From Pseudomonas sp. p1(2021b) (GTDB taxonomy: Bacteria; Pseudomonadota; Gammaproteobacteria; Pseudomonadales; Pseudomonadaceae), in assembly GCF_020151015.1 (NCBI RefSeq), contig NZ_CP083746.1, positions 4,183,001-4,247,000 of the forward strand: a stretch of 64,000 nt of DNA. Reading direction: 5' to 3'. The position numbers and the translations under genes are program-made. The notes beneath the pieces were generated by a model, which ran no database searches, had not been told where the DNA came from, and saw only the letters and a program-made list of their open reading frames with translations. Positions 1 to 9,682 of the stretch are shown piece after piece (position 1 is the first letter of the stretch; every line of letters starts with the position of its first letter).

Positions 1-2045
1 TTCCGCAGCAAGTCATCAAGGACACCAATGCCCTGACCTTGCAAGATGCCCTGCGTACGGTCCCAGGCATCACCTTCGGCGCAGGTGAAGGCGGTAACCC
101 CCAGGGCGACCGCCCGTTCATCCGTGGTTTCGATGCCCAGGGTGATACCTACCTGGACGGTGTACGCGACACCGGTGCACAAACCCGCGAGATCTTTGCC
201 ATCGAATCGGTGGAAGTGGCCAAGGGCCCGAATTCGGCCATCGGCGGCCGTGGTGCTGCAGGCGGCACGATCAACCTGGTCAGCAAGCGCGCGCACCTGG
301 GCAACTCGCTCGACGGCGCCTGGACATGGGGCAGCGACCAGACCCAGCGCTACACCTTCGATGGCAATTACCAGTTCAGCGACACCGTCGCCGGTCGTCT
401 CAACCTGATGACCCACGAAAGCAACGTCGCCGGTCGCGACAAGGTCAACTATGACCGCTGGGGTATCGCACCTTCGCTGGCCTTCGGCCTCGGCACACCG
501 ACCCGGTTGAACCTCGACTACTACCACCTGGAAAGCGACGACCTGCCGGATTCTGGCATCCCATACAGCATTCCACGCGCAGGCAGCAACGCACGCACAT
601 CGGCGCACCCAAGCAAGCCCACCGACGGCGGTGACAGCGATAATTTCTACGGCCTGACCGACCGCGACTTCCGCAAGACCCGCACTGATATCGCCACCAT
701 CGCCATCGAGCACGACCTGACCGACTCGCTGACGATCAAGAACACCCTGCGCCATGGCAATAGCATGCAGGACTATGTCCTGACCCAGCCTGACGACAGC
801 GCGGGTAACGTCAACAACAACGGTGTCTGGCGCCGCGCCAATACCCGGGTAGGCAATACCGCTACCACAACCAACCAGACCGACCTGTTCGGCGAGTTCT
901 ACGTCGGCGGCTTCAAGAACAGTTTCTCTACTGGTGTCGAGTTCACCAAGGAAGAATCCGACCGCCAAAGCTACACGGTTTCGCCGAACAGCAAGATCAC
1001 CGACTGCACCGGGCCGAGCCATGGTGGCAGCTGCACATCGCTGAGCGATCCGAACCCGGACGATGCCTGGGACGGCACTGTCACGCGCAACTATGCAGGT
1101 ACCAAGACCAGCAGCAAGACCCGTGCGATTTATGTATTCGACACCCTGGAGCTGACACCCCAATGGTTGCTGAACATGGGCTTGCGCTACGACCACTTCG
1201 ACACCAAGTTCCGCAGCTATGACGCCTCCGGCGCCACTGCCGTGAACAAGGACGGTACGCTCAACAAAGGCCGGGACACGAGCGAATTCTTCACCGGCCA
1301 GCTGGGCCTGGTCTGGAAACCGGCCGAAAACGGCAGCATCTATGTCTCCTACGCCACCTCCGCGACCCCGCCGGGCGCCATGCTGGGCGAAGGTACCGAA
1401 GCCAACCCGTTGCCGGGCACCCCAGACCGTGGCGGTAACATTTTGAGCAGCGACCTGGAACCGGAAGAGACCACCAACTACGAGATCGGCACCAAATGGG
1501 ACCTGCTTGACGAGCGCCTGTCCCTGGCAGCAGCCCTGTTCCGAACCGAAAAGGAAAACGCCCGCGTCCAGGTCGACACCACCAGTTACGAGAACGTTGG
1601 CGAAACCCGCGTCGAGGGTATCGAGCTGTCGGCCAGCGGCAAGCTCACCGACAAGTGGCAAGTATTCGCCGGCTACACCTACATGGAAGCCCGACAGATC
1701 GATGGTGGCCCACGTGGCAAGGCCAATGATGGCAACCAGTTGCCAAACACCCCGAACAACAGCGCCAGCCTGTGGACCACCTACGCGGTCACGCCAAAGC
1801 TGACGATCGGTGGCGGTGCCTTCTATGTGGATGACGTGTACGGCAGCGTTGCCAACACCACCATGGTCGACAGCTATGTGCGCTACGACGCGATGGCGGC
1901 CTACAAGCTGACCAAGAACATCGACCTGCAATTGAACGTGCAGAACCTCACCAACGAGGTCTACTACGACAAGGCGTACTCCACCCACTTCGCCAACCAG
2001 GCTGCAGGCCGCACTGCCCTGCTGACCACCAGCGTCCACTTCTGA
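1..2045 (+). CDS. piuA: TonB-dependent siderophore receptor (PiuA/Fiu type), 5' end missing
   Basis: This is an outer-membrane ferric-siderophore receptor, driven by TonB. The reading frame is already open at base 3, so the signal peptide, TonB box and first part of the plug lie outside the window. The plug motifs are visible (PFIRGFD, YLDGVRD, VEVAKGPNSAIGGRGAAGG), followed by a long barrel with many aromatic-aspartate beta strands. The C-terminus ends in the usual terminal phenylalanine (LLTTSVHF). The next gene is a membrane reductase, as in the P. aeruginosa PA4514-PA4513 (piuA-piuB) pair, which suggests import of catecholate-type siderophores; the exact ligand is an inference. An intrinsic terminator follows directly. 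Confidence 0.9.
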   Translation, partial: PQQVIKDTNALTLQDALRTVPGITFGAGEGGNPQGDRPFIRGFDAQGDTYLDGVRDTGAQTREIFAIESVEVAKGPNSAIGGRGAAGGTINLVSKRAHLGNSLDGAWTWGSDQTQRYTFDGNYQFSDTVAGRLNLMTHESNVAGRDKVNYDRWGIAPSLAFGLGTPTRLNLDYYHLESDDLPDSGIPYSIPRAGSNARTSAHPSKPTDGGDSDNFYGLTDRDFRKTRTDIATIAIEHDLTDSLTIKNTLRHGNSMQDYVLTQPDDSAGNVNNNGVWRRANTRVGNTATTTNQTDLFGEFYVGGFKNSFSTGVEFTKEESDRQSYTVSPNSKITDCTGPSHGGSCTSLSDPNPDDAWDGTVTRNYAGTKTSSKTRAIYVFDTLELTPQWLLNMGLRYDHFDTKFRSYDASGATAVNKDGTLNKGRDTSEFFTGQLGLVWKPAENGSIYVSYATSATPPGAMLGEGTEANPLPGTPDRGGNILSSDLEPEETTNYEIGTKWDLLDERLSLAAALFRTEKENARVQVDTTSYENVGETRVEGIELSASGKLTDKWQVFAGYTYMEARQIDGGPRGKANDGNQLPNTPNNSASLWTTYAVTPKLTIGGGAFYVDDVYGSVANTTMVDSYVRYDAMAAYKLTKNIDLQLNVQNLTNEVYYDKAYSTHFANQAAGRTALLTTSVHF

Positions 2046-2056
2046 GGAAGCTGACC

Positions 2057-2090
2057 GAAAGCCCCGCCCATTCCGGTGTGCGGGGCTTTC
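2057..2090 (+). terminator. Intrinsic terminator after siderophore receptor
   Basis: A perfect 11-bp stem (GAAAGCCCCGC at 2057-2067, GCGGGGCTTTC at 2080-2090) lies 12 bases after the receptor stop codon. The T-run is short (TTTC), so termination efficiency is uncertain. Confidence 0.75.
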
Positions 2091-2148
2091 GCGTACCAAG
2101 GCATAATGCACGCCGCGCCCTGCCCGGCGCCAAGACAAGGTGATCGAT

Positions 2149-4704
2149 GTGGTGAAGAAGTCGCTGTTCCAATTGCACTGGTTCTTTGGCATCACCGCCG
2201 GCCTCGTGCTGGCACTGATGGGCATCACCGGCGCGCTCTATTCGTTCCAGGACGAACTGCTGCGCCTGCTCAACCCGCACGCGTTGAAGGTAGAGGTGCG
2301 CAAGGAAGGCGTGCTGCCGCCGGCCGAGCTGGTACGCCGGGTCGAGGCGACCCAGGGCGACAAGGTGGCGATGCTGTGGGTCGATACCCGCGACGGCAAT
2401 GCCGCACGCCTCTTCTTCACGCCCCCGCCAGGGGAGCGCCGCGGCGAGCTGCGCTATGCCGACCCATACACAGGTGAGCTCAAGGGCGAAGTGACCGGGC
2501 TGGGCTTCTTCAACCTGATGTTGCAGCTGCACCGTTTCCTGGCCATGGGTGACACCGGGCGGCAGATCACCGGCGCCTGCACCTTGATGCTGATCTTCTT
2601 CTGCCTCTCCGGCCTGTACCTGCGCTGGCCGCGCCAGGCTTTGAACTGGCGCACCTGGCTGACCTTCGACTGGGCCAAGAAAGGCCGCGCCTTCAACTGG
2701 GACCTGCACGCAGTGGCAGGCACCTGGTGCTTGCTGTTCTACCTGCTGTTCGCCCTCACCGGCCTGTTCTGGTCCTACGAGTGGTACCGCGAGGGCCTGA
2801 ACAAGCTGCTGGCCGATGCGCCGGCCGCCGGGCAGCAGCAAAAACGTGGCGAAGGCCGCGGGCGTCACGGCCCACCAAAGGTGGACAAGAACGCTCCGCC
2901 ATTGGTGGTCGACTACGACGCGATCTGGGCCAACCTCAAGGACGCCGCAGGCCCCGGCCTGGCCATGTACAACCTGCGCCTGCCCCCGGCGGGCGGCCAG
3001 CCGGCCAATCTGTTCTACCTGCTGGAGGATGCCGACCACCCGCGTGCGTTCAACACGCTGGTGCTGGACCCGGCCACCGGCCAGGTGAAGCGCCACGACC
3101 GCTACACCGACAAATCCTTCAAGGCCCAGCTGCTGCAGAGTGTCTATGCCTTGCATGTCGGCGAATACTTCGGCCTGCCAGGGCGCATCATCGCCACCCT
3201 TGCCAGCCTCACCATGCCGCTGTTCTTCGTCACCGGCTGGCTGTTGTACCTCGACCGTCGCCGCAAGAAACGCCAGGTCCTGGCCGCACGCGGCAGCGTC
3301 ACGCCCACTGCCACGACCCCTGACAGCTGGCTGATCGGCTTCGCCAGCCAAAGCGGTTTCGCCGAGCAGTTGGCCTGGCAGAGCGCCGGGCAACTGCAGG
3401 CGGCCGGCCTGCCGGTGCAGGTGCGCCCGCTGGCCGAGCTGGGCGAGGCCGAGCTACGCCAGGCCAGGCGAGCGTTGTTCGTGGTCAGCACCTTCGGCGA
3501 CGGCGAAGCGCCCGACAGCGCGCGCGCCTTCGAGCGCAAGGCCCTGGGCCAGCCGTGGGCGCTGGACAACCTCAGCTATGCGGTACTCGCCCTGGGCGAC
3601 CGCCAGTATCCGCACTTCTGCGGCTTCGGTCGCAGGCTCCAGGCCTGGCTGGCCGAACGCGGCGCCACCCGCGCCTTCAGCCCGGTGGAAGTGGACAACG
3701 CCGATCAAGGCGCACTGCAACAATGGCAGCGAGAGCTGGCACAACTGACCGGCGCCCAGCCGATCGATGCCTGGCAACCGCCGAGCTTCAGCAACTGGAC
3801 TCTGCACCACCGAACGTTGCTCAACCCTGGCAGCCAGGGCGCGCCGGTCTACCTGCTCGGCCTGCAACCACAGGTACCTCAGCCCTGGGAAGCCGGCGAC
3901 CTGGTAGAAGTGCTGCCACGCAATGGCCAGCCACGCGTTGATGCCCTGCTCGCCGGCCTGGGCCTGGATGCCGCTACCCCCGTCCAACTCGACGGCCTGA
4001 CCGAACCCCTCGGGCAGGCCCTGGCCAGCCGGCAATTGCCCAGAAGCCGCGAACACCTGGTAGGCCTGCATGCCCAGGCCTTGGTCGATGCCCTGATCCC
4101 TATCACGGCCCGGGAATACTCCATTGCCTCGATTGCCAGCGATGGCGTGCTGGAACTGATCGTACGCCAGGAACTGCACCCTGACGGCACCCTGGGCCTG
4201 GGCTCGGGGTGGCTGACCGAGTACCTGCCCGTGCAGGGCAACGTCAGCGCGCGCCTGCGGCGCAACAGTGGCTTCCGTCTGCCTGATGCGCCAGCGCCGA
4301 TGATCCTGATCGGCAACGGCACTGGCCTGGCCGGCCTGCGCAGCTTGCTCAAGGCACGCATCGCCGAGGGCGAACAACGCAACTGGCTGCTGTTCGGCGA
4401 GCGCAACCGGGCCTACGACCTGTTGTGCGGTGACCAGCTGCAAGCGTGGCTGGCCAAGGGTGACCTGCAGCGGCTGGACCTGGCGTTCTCGCGGGACCAG
4501 GCGCAGAAGGTGTATGTGCAGGATGTATTGCTGCAGCAGGCCGAGACGCTCAAGCGCTGGGTGGCCGATGGGGCATGCATTTATGTCTGCGGCAGCTTGA
4601 AGGGCATGGCGGCCGGTGTGGATACGGCGCTCAACGGCATGCTCGGGAGTGAAGTGGTACAGCAGCTGATTGAGGATGGGCGGTATCGGCGGGATGTGTA
4701 TTGA
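2149..4704 (+). CDS. piuB: PepSY-domain membrane reductase fused to sulfite-reductase-like diflavin module
   Basis: The N-terminal ~380 residues form a PepSY/PiuB-type membrane domain with about four transmembrane segments and conserved histidines ([35 protein letters not shown]) that could ligate heme. A flavodoxin-like domain follows ([33 protein letters not shown]), then an FAD/NADPH reductase domain ([40 protein letters not shown]). The arrangement would carry electrons from NADPH across the inner membrane. With the receptor upstream, a role in reducing imported ferric siderophore is the natural inference. The start is not certain: GTG at 2140, 2149 and 2152 are in frame, and I prefer 2149 because a CAAGG motif lies eight bases upstream. 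Confidence 0.85.
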   Translation: MVKKSLFQLHWFFGITAGLVLALMGITGALYSFQDELLRLLNPHALKVEVRKEGVLPPAELVRRVEATQGDKVAMLWVDTRDGNAARLFFTPPPGERRGELRYADPYTGELKGEVTGLGFFNLMLQLHRFLAMGDTGRQITGACTLMLIFFCLSGLYLRWPRQALNWRTWLTFDWAKKGRAFNWDLHAVAGTWCLLFYLLFALTGLFWSYEWYREGLNKLLADAPAAGQQQKRGEGRGRHGPPKVDKNAPPLVVDYDAIWANLKDAAGPGLAMYNLRLPPAGGQPANLFYLLEDADHPRAFNTLVLDPATGQVKRHDRYTDKSFKAQLLQSVYALHVGEYFGLPGRIIATLASLTMPLFFVTGWLLYLDRRRKKRQVLAARGSVTPTATTPDSWLIGFASQSGFAEQLAWQSAGQLQAAGLPVQVRPLAELGEAELRQARRALFVVSTFGDGEAPDSARAFERKALGQPWALDNLSYAVLALGDRQYPHFCGFGRRLQAWLAERGATRAFSPVEVDNADQGALQQWQRELAQLTGAQPIDAWQPPSFSNWTLHHRTLLNPGSQGAPVYLLGLQPQVPQPWEAGDLVEVLPRNGQPRVDALLAGLGLDAATPVQLDGLTEPLGQALASRQLPRSREHLVGLHAQALVDALIPITAREYSIASIASDGVLELIVRQELHPDGTLGLGSGWLTEYLPVQGNVSARLRRNSGFRLPDAPAPMILIGNGTGLAGLRSLLKARIAEGEQRNWLLFGERNRAYDLLCGDQLQAWLAKGDLQRLDLAFSRDQAQKVYVQDVLLQQAETLKRWVADGACIYVCGSLKGMAAGVDTALNGMLGSEVVQQLIEDGRYRRDVY

Positions 4705-4713
4705 TGTAGGCCG

Positions 4714-4816
4714 TACTGGCCCTGTCGCGGGACAAGCCCGCTCCTACAGGTACAGCGTAGTCCATGGGGGCAGCGCGATACCTGTAGGAGCGGGCTTGTC
4801 CCGCGATAGGGCCGGT
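4714..4816. repeat. REP pair (inverted)
   Basis: Two inverted copies of a Pseudomonas REP element, at 4714-4750 and 4781-4816, share the core GCGGGACAAGCCCGCTCCTA. They sit between the convergent ends of the reductase and the omega-amidase, where they may also act as a bidirectional transcription end. Confidence 0.85.
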
Positions 4817-4824
4817 ATTGTCGG

Positions 4825-5616
4825 TCAATGCAACTCGAAGGTATCGGCATCCAGGTTGGCCGGGAACCGCGCCCGGTAGGCGGCCAGCTCCGCCGCTCGC
4901 AACACCACGGTGAACACCCCATCGGCCTCGCCCGCACTGAGCAAGCTCTCGCCCTGGAAGTCCAGCACCTGGCTGTCGCCCGAATAGGCAAAGCCCTTGC
5001 CATCGGTGCCCACCCGGTTCACCGCCGCCACGAAGCACAGGTTCTCGATGCCCCGCGCCGGCAACAGCCGGTTCCAGTGCTGGCGACGCGCGGCCGGCCA
5101 GTTGGCGGTATACAGCAGCAGGTCGGTATCCTGGGCGTCGCGGCTCCACACCGGGAAGCGCAGGTCGTAGCAGATCAACGGGCGCACCCGCCAGCCCTTG
5201 AGCTCGAACTGCACTTGGCGCTCGCCCGGGGTGTAGTGCTTGTGCTCGCCGGCCATGCGGAACAGGTGGCGCTTGTCGTAGTGCAGGATCTCGCCATCGG
5301 GCCGGGCCCAGAGCAGGCGGTTGCGGTGGCTGCCGTCGGCCGCCTGGATGATCACACTCCCGGTGATCACGGTATCGTGCTTCTTGGCCTGGGCCTTGAG
5401 CCATTTGTAGGTCGGCCCGTTCTCCGGCTCGGCGAGACGCTCGGACTCCATGGAAAAGCCGGTGGTGAACATTTCAGGGAGGATCACCAGGTCCGCATCG
5501 CCGGCCTGCGCCAGCAGTTCCTCGAAATGGGCATAGTTGGCCTCGCGGTCGTGCCAGACCAAGGTCGTCTGCACCAGGGCGATTTTCAGGTTGGGCAGTG
5601 CACTCAGATCGCGCAT
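4825..5616 (-). CDS. yafV: Omega-amidase (nitrilase-superfamily C-N hydrolase, YafV type)
   Basis: This cytosolic amidase probably hydrolyses alpha-ketoglutaramate and similar omega-amides of 2-oxo acids. The nitrilase Glu-Lys-Cys triad is visible as Glu48 (ILPEMF), Lys115 (HYDKRHLF) and Cys149 (LICYDLRFP); length 263 residues. The ATG at 5616 overlaps the end of the upstream aminotransferase gene by 13 bases, so the two are translationally linked. That pairing matches the glutamine transaminase K/omega-amidase route, in which the amidase pulls the transamination forward. A longer in-frame start at 5664 would reach further into the aminotransferase and looks unlikely. Confidence 0.88.
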   Translation of the reverse strand: MRDLSALPNLKIALVQTTLVWHDREANYAHFEELLAQAGDADLVILPEMFTTGFSMESERLAEPENGPTYKWLKAQAKKHDTVITGSVIIQAADGSHRNRLLWARPDGEILHYDKRHLFRMAGEHKHYTPGERQVQFELKGWRVRPLICYDLRFPVWSRDAQDTDLLLYTANWPAARRQHWNRLLPARGIENLCFVAAVNRVGTDGKGFAYSGDSQVLDFQGESLLSAGEADGVFTVVLRAAELAAYRARFPANLDADTFELH

Positions 5617-6752
5617 AGTCTTTCCGCTGCCTGACGCAGCGTCTCCTCGCGTTTGGCAAAGCACAGGCGTACCAGGCGTTGCTCGGGAATGGGTTGCTGG
5701 TAGAACACCGAGACCGGGATGGCGGCTACGCCATGCTCACGGGTCAGCCACAGGGACATCTCGACGTCGCCCAGGTCCGGGCGGATCTGCGAATAGTCCA
5801 CCAATTGGAAATAGGTGCCCGGCGTGCGGGTGAAGTTGAAACGCGAGCCCTGCAACAAATCGCAGAACAGGTCGCGCTTGGCTTGGTAGAAGCCTGGCAG
5901 TTCATCGATGTGCGCCGGGTGCTCGGCCATGAAGTCGGCCAGGGCACACTGCAAAGGCGTCACACCACAGAAGTTGACGTACTGGTGGACCTTGCGCAGC
6001 TCGGCGCTCAACGCCGGGGGCGCCACCACGTAGCCGGTCTTCCAGCCGGTGACATGGTAGGTCTTGCCGAACGAGCTGATCACGAACGCCCGCGAGTACA
6101 GCTGCTCGTGGGCCAGCACGCTGGCATGGCGCACCCCGTCATAGACCAGGTGCTCGTAGACCTCGTCGCTGACCAGGTAGATATCCCGGCCTTCGATCAG
6201 CCGCGCCAGCTGGTCCAGGTCCTCGCGGCTGATCAGCGCACCGCTGGGGTTGTGTGGCGAGTTGAGGATGACCATACGCGTGCGCGGGGTCAGGGCATCG
6301 CTGAATGTCTGCCAATCGATGCGGAAATCGCCGTCGGTGAGCTGCACATGCACGCAGCGGCCACCAGCCAGCTCCACGGACGGCTCGTAACTGTCATAGG
6401 ACGGGTCGAAGACGATCACCTCGTCGCCAGCTTGGATCACCGCTTGGATGGCGCAGAAGATCGCCTCGGTGGCACCTGGGGTGATGGTCACTTCCTGGTC
6501 GGCATCGACCTTGGCGCCATAGAGCCGGGCGATCTTGGCCGCCACCTGCTGGCGCAACGCCGGCAGGCCGGTCATCGGCGAATACTGGTTGTGCCCTGCC
6601 AGCACATGGCGACAGACGGCATCGAGCAACGCCTGGGGCGCGTCGAAGTCGGGGAAGCCCTGGGAGAGGTTGAGCGCACCGGTCTGTACGGCCAACTGCG
6701 ACATAGTGGTGAAGATGGTCGTGCCGACGTTCGGCAATTTGCTGCGGATCAT
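5604..6752 (-). CDS. ybdL: Methionine/glutamine-type aminotransferase (YbdL-like)
   Basis: A class I/II fold-type I PLP aminotransferase of 382 residues. The PLP lysine lies in SSFGKTYHVTGWKTGYV; other marks are NLSQGFPDF, NSPHNPSGA and SDEVYEHLVYDG. E. coli YbdL acts on methionine and aromatic amino acids, and the overlapping omega-amidase gene fits a glutamine-dependent transaminase that remakes methionine from its 2-oxo acid; substrate is inferred from family and context. The ATG at 6752 is preceded by a good Shine-Dalgarno (GGAAAGAGG). The upstream side ends in a REP-containing gap after der. Confidence 0.88.
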   Translation of the reverse strand: MIRSKLPNVGTTIFTTMSQLAVQTGALNLSQGFPDFDAPQALLDAVCRHVLAGHNQYSPMTGLPALRQQVAAKIARLYGAKVDADQEVTITPGATEAIFCAIQAVIQAGDEVIVFDPSYDSYEPSVELAGGRCVHVQLTDGDFRIDWQTFSDALTPRTRMVILNSPHNPSGALISREDLDQLARLIEGRDIYLVSDEVYEHLVYDGVRHASVLAHEQLYSRAFVISSFGKTYHVTGWKTGYVVAPPALSAELRKVHQYVNFCGVTPLQCALADFMAEHPAHIDELPGFYQAKRDLFCDLLQGSRFNFTRTPGTYFQLVDYSQIRPDLGDVEMSLWLTREHGVAAIPVSVFYQQPIPEQRLVRLCFAKREETLRQAAERLCAI

Positions 6753-6852
6753 GACGCCCTCTTTCCTCGACACTGCATTCGGCACGGGGTAGAGGCCGAG
6801 CATAGCGGATCGGGCGGTCAGGAAAAAGGTTGAAACAAGATGGGCTGCTACG

Positions 6853-6938
6853 CAGCCCAATCGCGGGACAAGCCCGCTCCTACAGACTTACCGCGGCCGG
6901 TGAACCTGTGGGAGCGGGCTTGTCCCGCGATGGGGCTG
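6853..6938. repeat. REP pair (inverted)
   Basis: Inverted REP copies share GCGGGACAAGCCCGCTCC, facing each other across a short spacer. They lie between the 3' end of der and the promoter side of ybdL. Confidence 0.85.
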
Positions 6939-6954
6939 TAGCAGAGCGCGGGGC

Positions 6955-8421
6955 TTACTTGCGCTTGTCCTTGCGCTTCTTCTCGGCCTTCTTGTGGTGC
7001 GACATCAGGCGGCGCTTCTTGTTGACCTGGCGGTCGGTGAGGGTGTTCTTCTTGCCCTCGAACGGGTTGTCGCTGCCCTTGTACTCGATGCGGATCGGCG
7101 TGCCGACCAGCTTGAGTACCCGGCGGTAGGTGTTTTCCAGGTAGCGCGAGTAGGAGCGCGGGATCTTGTCGGTCTGGTTGCCGTGGATCACGATCAGCGG
7201 CGGGTTCGCGCCACCGAGGTGGGCATAGCGCAGCTTGATCCGGCGACCGTTGACCATCGGCGGCTGGTGCTCGCTGATGGCATCCTCGAGGATCTGGGTC
7301 AGGCGGCTGGTCGGCCAGCGGGTGACGGCAGATTTGAATGCAGCCTGCACCGACTTGTACAGGTGACCTACGCCCGTGCCGTGCAGGGCGGAGATGAAGT
7401 GGATGTCGGCGAAGTCGACGAAGAACAGCCGGCGCTCCAGCTCGGTCTTGACGTAGTCGCGCTCGCTCGGCTCCATGCCGTCCCACTTGTTCAAGGCGAT
7501 GACGATGGCACGGCCGGCTTCCAGGGCAAAGCCCAGCAGGTTCAGGTCATGGTCGACCACGCCTTCGCGGGCATCCATGACGAAGATCACCACGTTGGCG
7601 TCCTTGATCGCCTGCAGCGTCTTGACCACCGAGAACTTCTCGACTTCCTCGTGGATCTTGCCGCGCTTGCGCACCCCAGCGGTGTCGATGAAGGTGTACT
7701 TCTCGTCGTCGCGCTCGAACGGGATGTAGATACTGTCGCGGGTGGTACCCGGCTGGTCGTATACCACCACGCGCTCTTCGCCGAGCATGCGGTTGACCAG
7801 GGTCGACTTGCCGACGTTGGGGCGGCCGATGATGGCGATCTTGATGCCATCCTTCTCGCTCGGGCCCGGGATGCGCGTGGCCTCCTCGCCTTCGGCGACT
7901 TCCTCGTCGAGGGCTTCCTCGACCTTGTCGCGCGGGATATGGCCGAGCACGGCTTCCATCAGCGCGTTGATGCCACGGCCCTGGGAGCCGGCCACCGGAA
8001 TGGCGTTGCCCATGCCCAAGGGCGAGAACTCGGCGCGGGCGACGTCCGCATCGATGTTGTCGATCTTGTTGGCGACCAGGATGGCTTCCTTGTTCCGCTT
8101 GCGCAGGTGCTCGGCGATCATCTGGTCGGCAGCGGTCATGCCGGCGCGGGCGTCTACCAGGAACAGGACATAGTCGGCTTCCTCGATAGCCATCAGCGAC
8201 TGCTCGGCCATCTTCTCGTCCATGCCCACTTCGTCGCCGGTGATACCGCCGGTGTCGATCAGGATGTAGGAGCGACCCTGCCAGGTGGCATCGCCATACT
8301 GGCGGTCACGGGTCAGGCCCGACAGGTCGCCGACGATGGCATCGCGGGTCTTGGTCAGGCGGTTGAACATGGTGGATTTGCCGACGTTCGGCCGTCCCAC
8401 CAGGGCGATTACGGGAACCAT
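6955..8421 (-). CDS. der: Ribosome-assembly GTPase Der (EngA)
   Basis: Der has two tandem GTPase domains and a KH-like C-terminal domain, and acts in maturation of the 50S ribosomal subunit. Both P-loops are identical (GRPNVGKST, at residue 9 and near residue 200). Each has its DxxG (DTGG, DTAG) and NKxD (NKID, NKWD) motifs. A basic tail ([12 protein letters not shown]) ends the 488-residue protein. The start at 8421 gives the family N-terminus [12 protein letters not shown]; an in-frame codon four residues upstream is not needed. It follows bamB in the same direction, but two strong hairpins lie between them. Confidence 0.97.
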   Translation of the reverse strand: MVPVIALVGRPNVGKSTMFNRLTKTRDAIVGDLSGLTRDRQYGDATWQGRSYILIDTGGITGDEVGMDEKMAEQSLMAIEEADYVLFLVDARAGMTAADQMIAEHLRKRNKEAILVANKIDNIDADVARAEFSPLGMGNAIPVAGSQGRGINALMEAVLGHIPRDKVEEALDEEVAEGEEATRIPGPSEKDGIKIAIIGRPNVGKSTLVNRMLGEERVVVYDQPGTTRDSIYIPFERDDEKYTFIDTAGVRKRGKIHEEVEKFSVVKTLQAIKDANVVIFVMDAREGVVDHDLNLLGFALEAGRAIVIALNKWDGMEPSERDYVKTELERRLFFVDFADIHFISALHGTGVGHLYKSVQAAFKSAVTRWPTSRLTQILEDAISEHQPPMVNGRRIKLRYAHLGGANPPLIVIHGNQTDKIPRSYSRYLENTYRRVLKLVGTPIRIEYKGSDNPFEGKKNTLTDRQVNKKRRLMSHHKKAEKKRKDKRK

Positions 8422-8456
8422 GCGGCTCTCCACTCTTGAATTCTTGAAAATGCAAA

Positions 8457-8505
8457 GGCCGCTGCAAGGCAGCGGCCGGAGTTCGTGCGGCGCATCATGC
8501 GCCGC
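8457..8505 (-). terminator. Two successive hairpins between bamB and der
   Basis: On the minus strand the first structure after bamB is a GCGGCGCA/TGCGCCGC hairpin (8487-8505). The second is a GGCCGCTGC/GCAGCGGCC hairpin (8457-8477) followed by TTTGCATTTT. The second resembles an intrinsic terminator or attenuator upstream of der. Confidence 0.55.
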
Positions 8506-8538
8506 CGCTCGGGACCGAATGCGACCCCAAGCTTAGCT

Positions 8539-9681
8539 TCAGCGCAGGGTCAGTGCCTCGAGCTTGCCGCTGTTGCCGAAGACGTAGATGGTGTCGCCGA
8601 CCACCAGGGGCCGGGCGCGCAGGCCATCGCTGTCGATCTTCTCACGGCCGACGAAGCGACCATCGACCTGGCTGAGCAGGTGCAGGTAGCCTTCGAAGTC
8701 GCCCACGGCCACATAGCTGGAAAACACCTCCGGGGCCGACAACTGGCGGCGCGCCATGCTGTCGTTGCTCCACAGCGCGGTGGACGAACGCTCGTCGATG
8801 CTCTCGACGGTGCCCGACGCCTCGCTGACGTAGACGTTGCCGAAGCCCTGGGCGACACCCACGTAGCTCGACGCATCGCGTTGCCACAGCACGCGGCCGC
8901 TTTCCAGGTCCAGACCGGCGACGCGGCCCTGGTAGGTGCTCACGTAGAGGGTGCCGCCGGACAACAGCAGGCCGCCGTCGATATCGACCACGCGGTCCAA
9001 CTCGGAACGGCCCTGGGGGATGGCCACACGGCTTTCCCACACCGGCACACCGTTGCGGATGTCCACGGCGATCACCTTGCCGGTGGACAGGCCGGCAACG
9101 GCCAGGCGGTTGGTCACGACCGGCGCGCCGGTGCCACGCAGGGTCAGTACGGCCGGGGTGTTCTCGTAGATCCACAGGCGGTCGCCGGTCGCGGCATCCA
9201 GGCCGATCAGGCGATCGTCCTGGGTCTGCACCACGACCACATCGCCATTGTTGGCCGGCGGAGCCAGCACTTCGCTGGTCACCCGCGAACGCCAACGCTC
9301 TTCACCGGTGCTGGCATCCAGGGCGATCACCTCACCCTTGAGGGTACCGAGCATGACCAGGCCGTAGCCAACGCCCACAGCGCCGGAAACCGGCAGGTCC
9401 AGGTCCTGCTTCCACACCACGTCGCCGTTGATGCGGTCCAAGGCCATGACCCGGCCGTTGACGTCCGAGGCGTAGATGCGGTCGTTCTCGATGGCCGGTA
9501 CCAGGGTGTTGTAAGTCTTGCCCTGGCCGTCACCGATCGAGCGGCTCCATTGCTTCTTGAGCACCACTTCCTCGGTGAACTTGGTCAGTTCGGCCGGGGG
9601 CAGTTCCTTCTTGCTGTTGCTGCTGCAACCTGCCGCCAGCACGGCCAGGGTCAACACTGCTGCTTGTTTCCAACCGATCAC
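8539..9681 (-). CDS. bamB: Outer-membrane protein assembly lipoprotein BamB
   Basis: A periplasmic lipoprotein of the BAM complex that inserts beta-barrel proteins. It has a lipoprotein signal peptide with lipobox LAAGC and repeated PQQ-like beta-propeller blades (VMALDRINGDVVW, VIALDASTGEERW, LIGLDAATGDRLW, VAGLDLESGRVLW). The GTG at 9681 is chosen because AAAGGGG lies at a proper distance upstream and it starts the signal peptide directly; a start nine codons further upstream would lie inside yfgM. It begins one base after the yfgM stop, so the two genes are coupled. Confidence 0.95.
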   Translation of the reverse strand: MIGWKQAAVLTLAVLAAGCSSNSKKELPPAELTKFTEEVVLKKQWSRSIGDGQGKTYNTLVPAIENDRIYASDVNGRVMALDRINGDVVWKQDLDLPVSGAVGVGYGLVMLGTLKGEVIALDASTGEERWRSRVTSEVLAPPANNGDVVVVQTQDDRLIGLDAATGDRLWIYENTPAVLTLRGTGAPVVTNRLAVAGLSTGKVIAVDIRNGVPVWESRVAIPQGRSELDRVVDIDGGLLLSGGTLYVSTYQGRVAGLDLESGRVLWQRDASSYVGVAQGFGNVYVSEASGTVESIDERSSTALWSNDSMARRQLSAPEVFSSYVAVGDFEGYLHLLSQVDGRFVGREKIDSDGLRARPLVVGDTIYVFGNSGKLEALTLR

Positions 9682-9682
9682 G

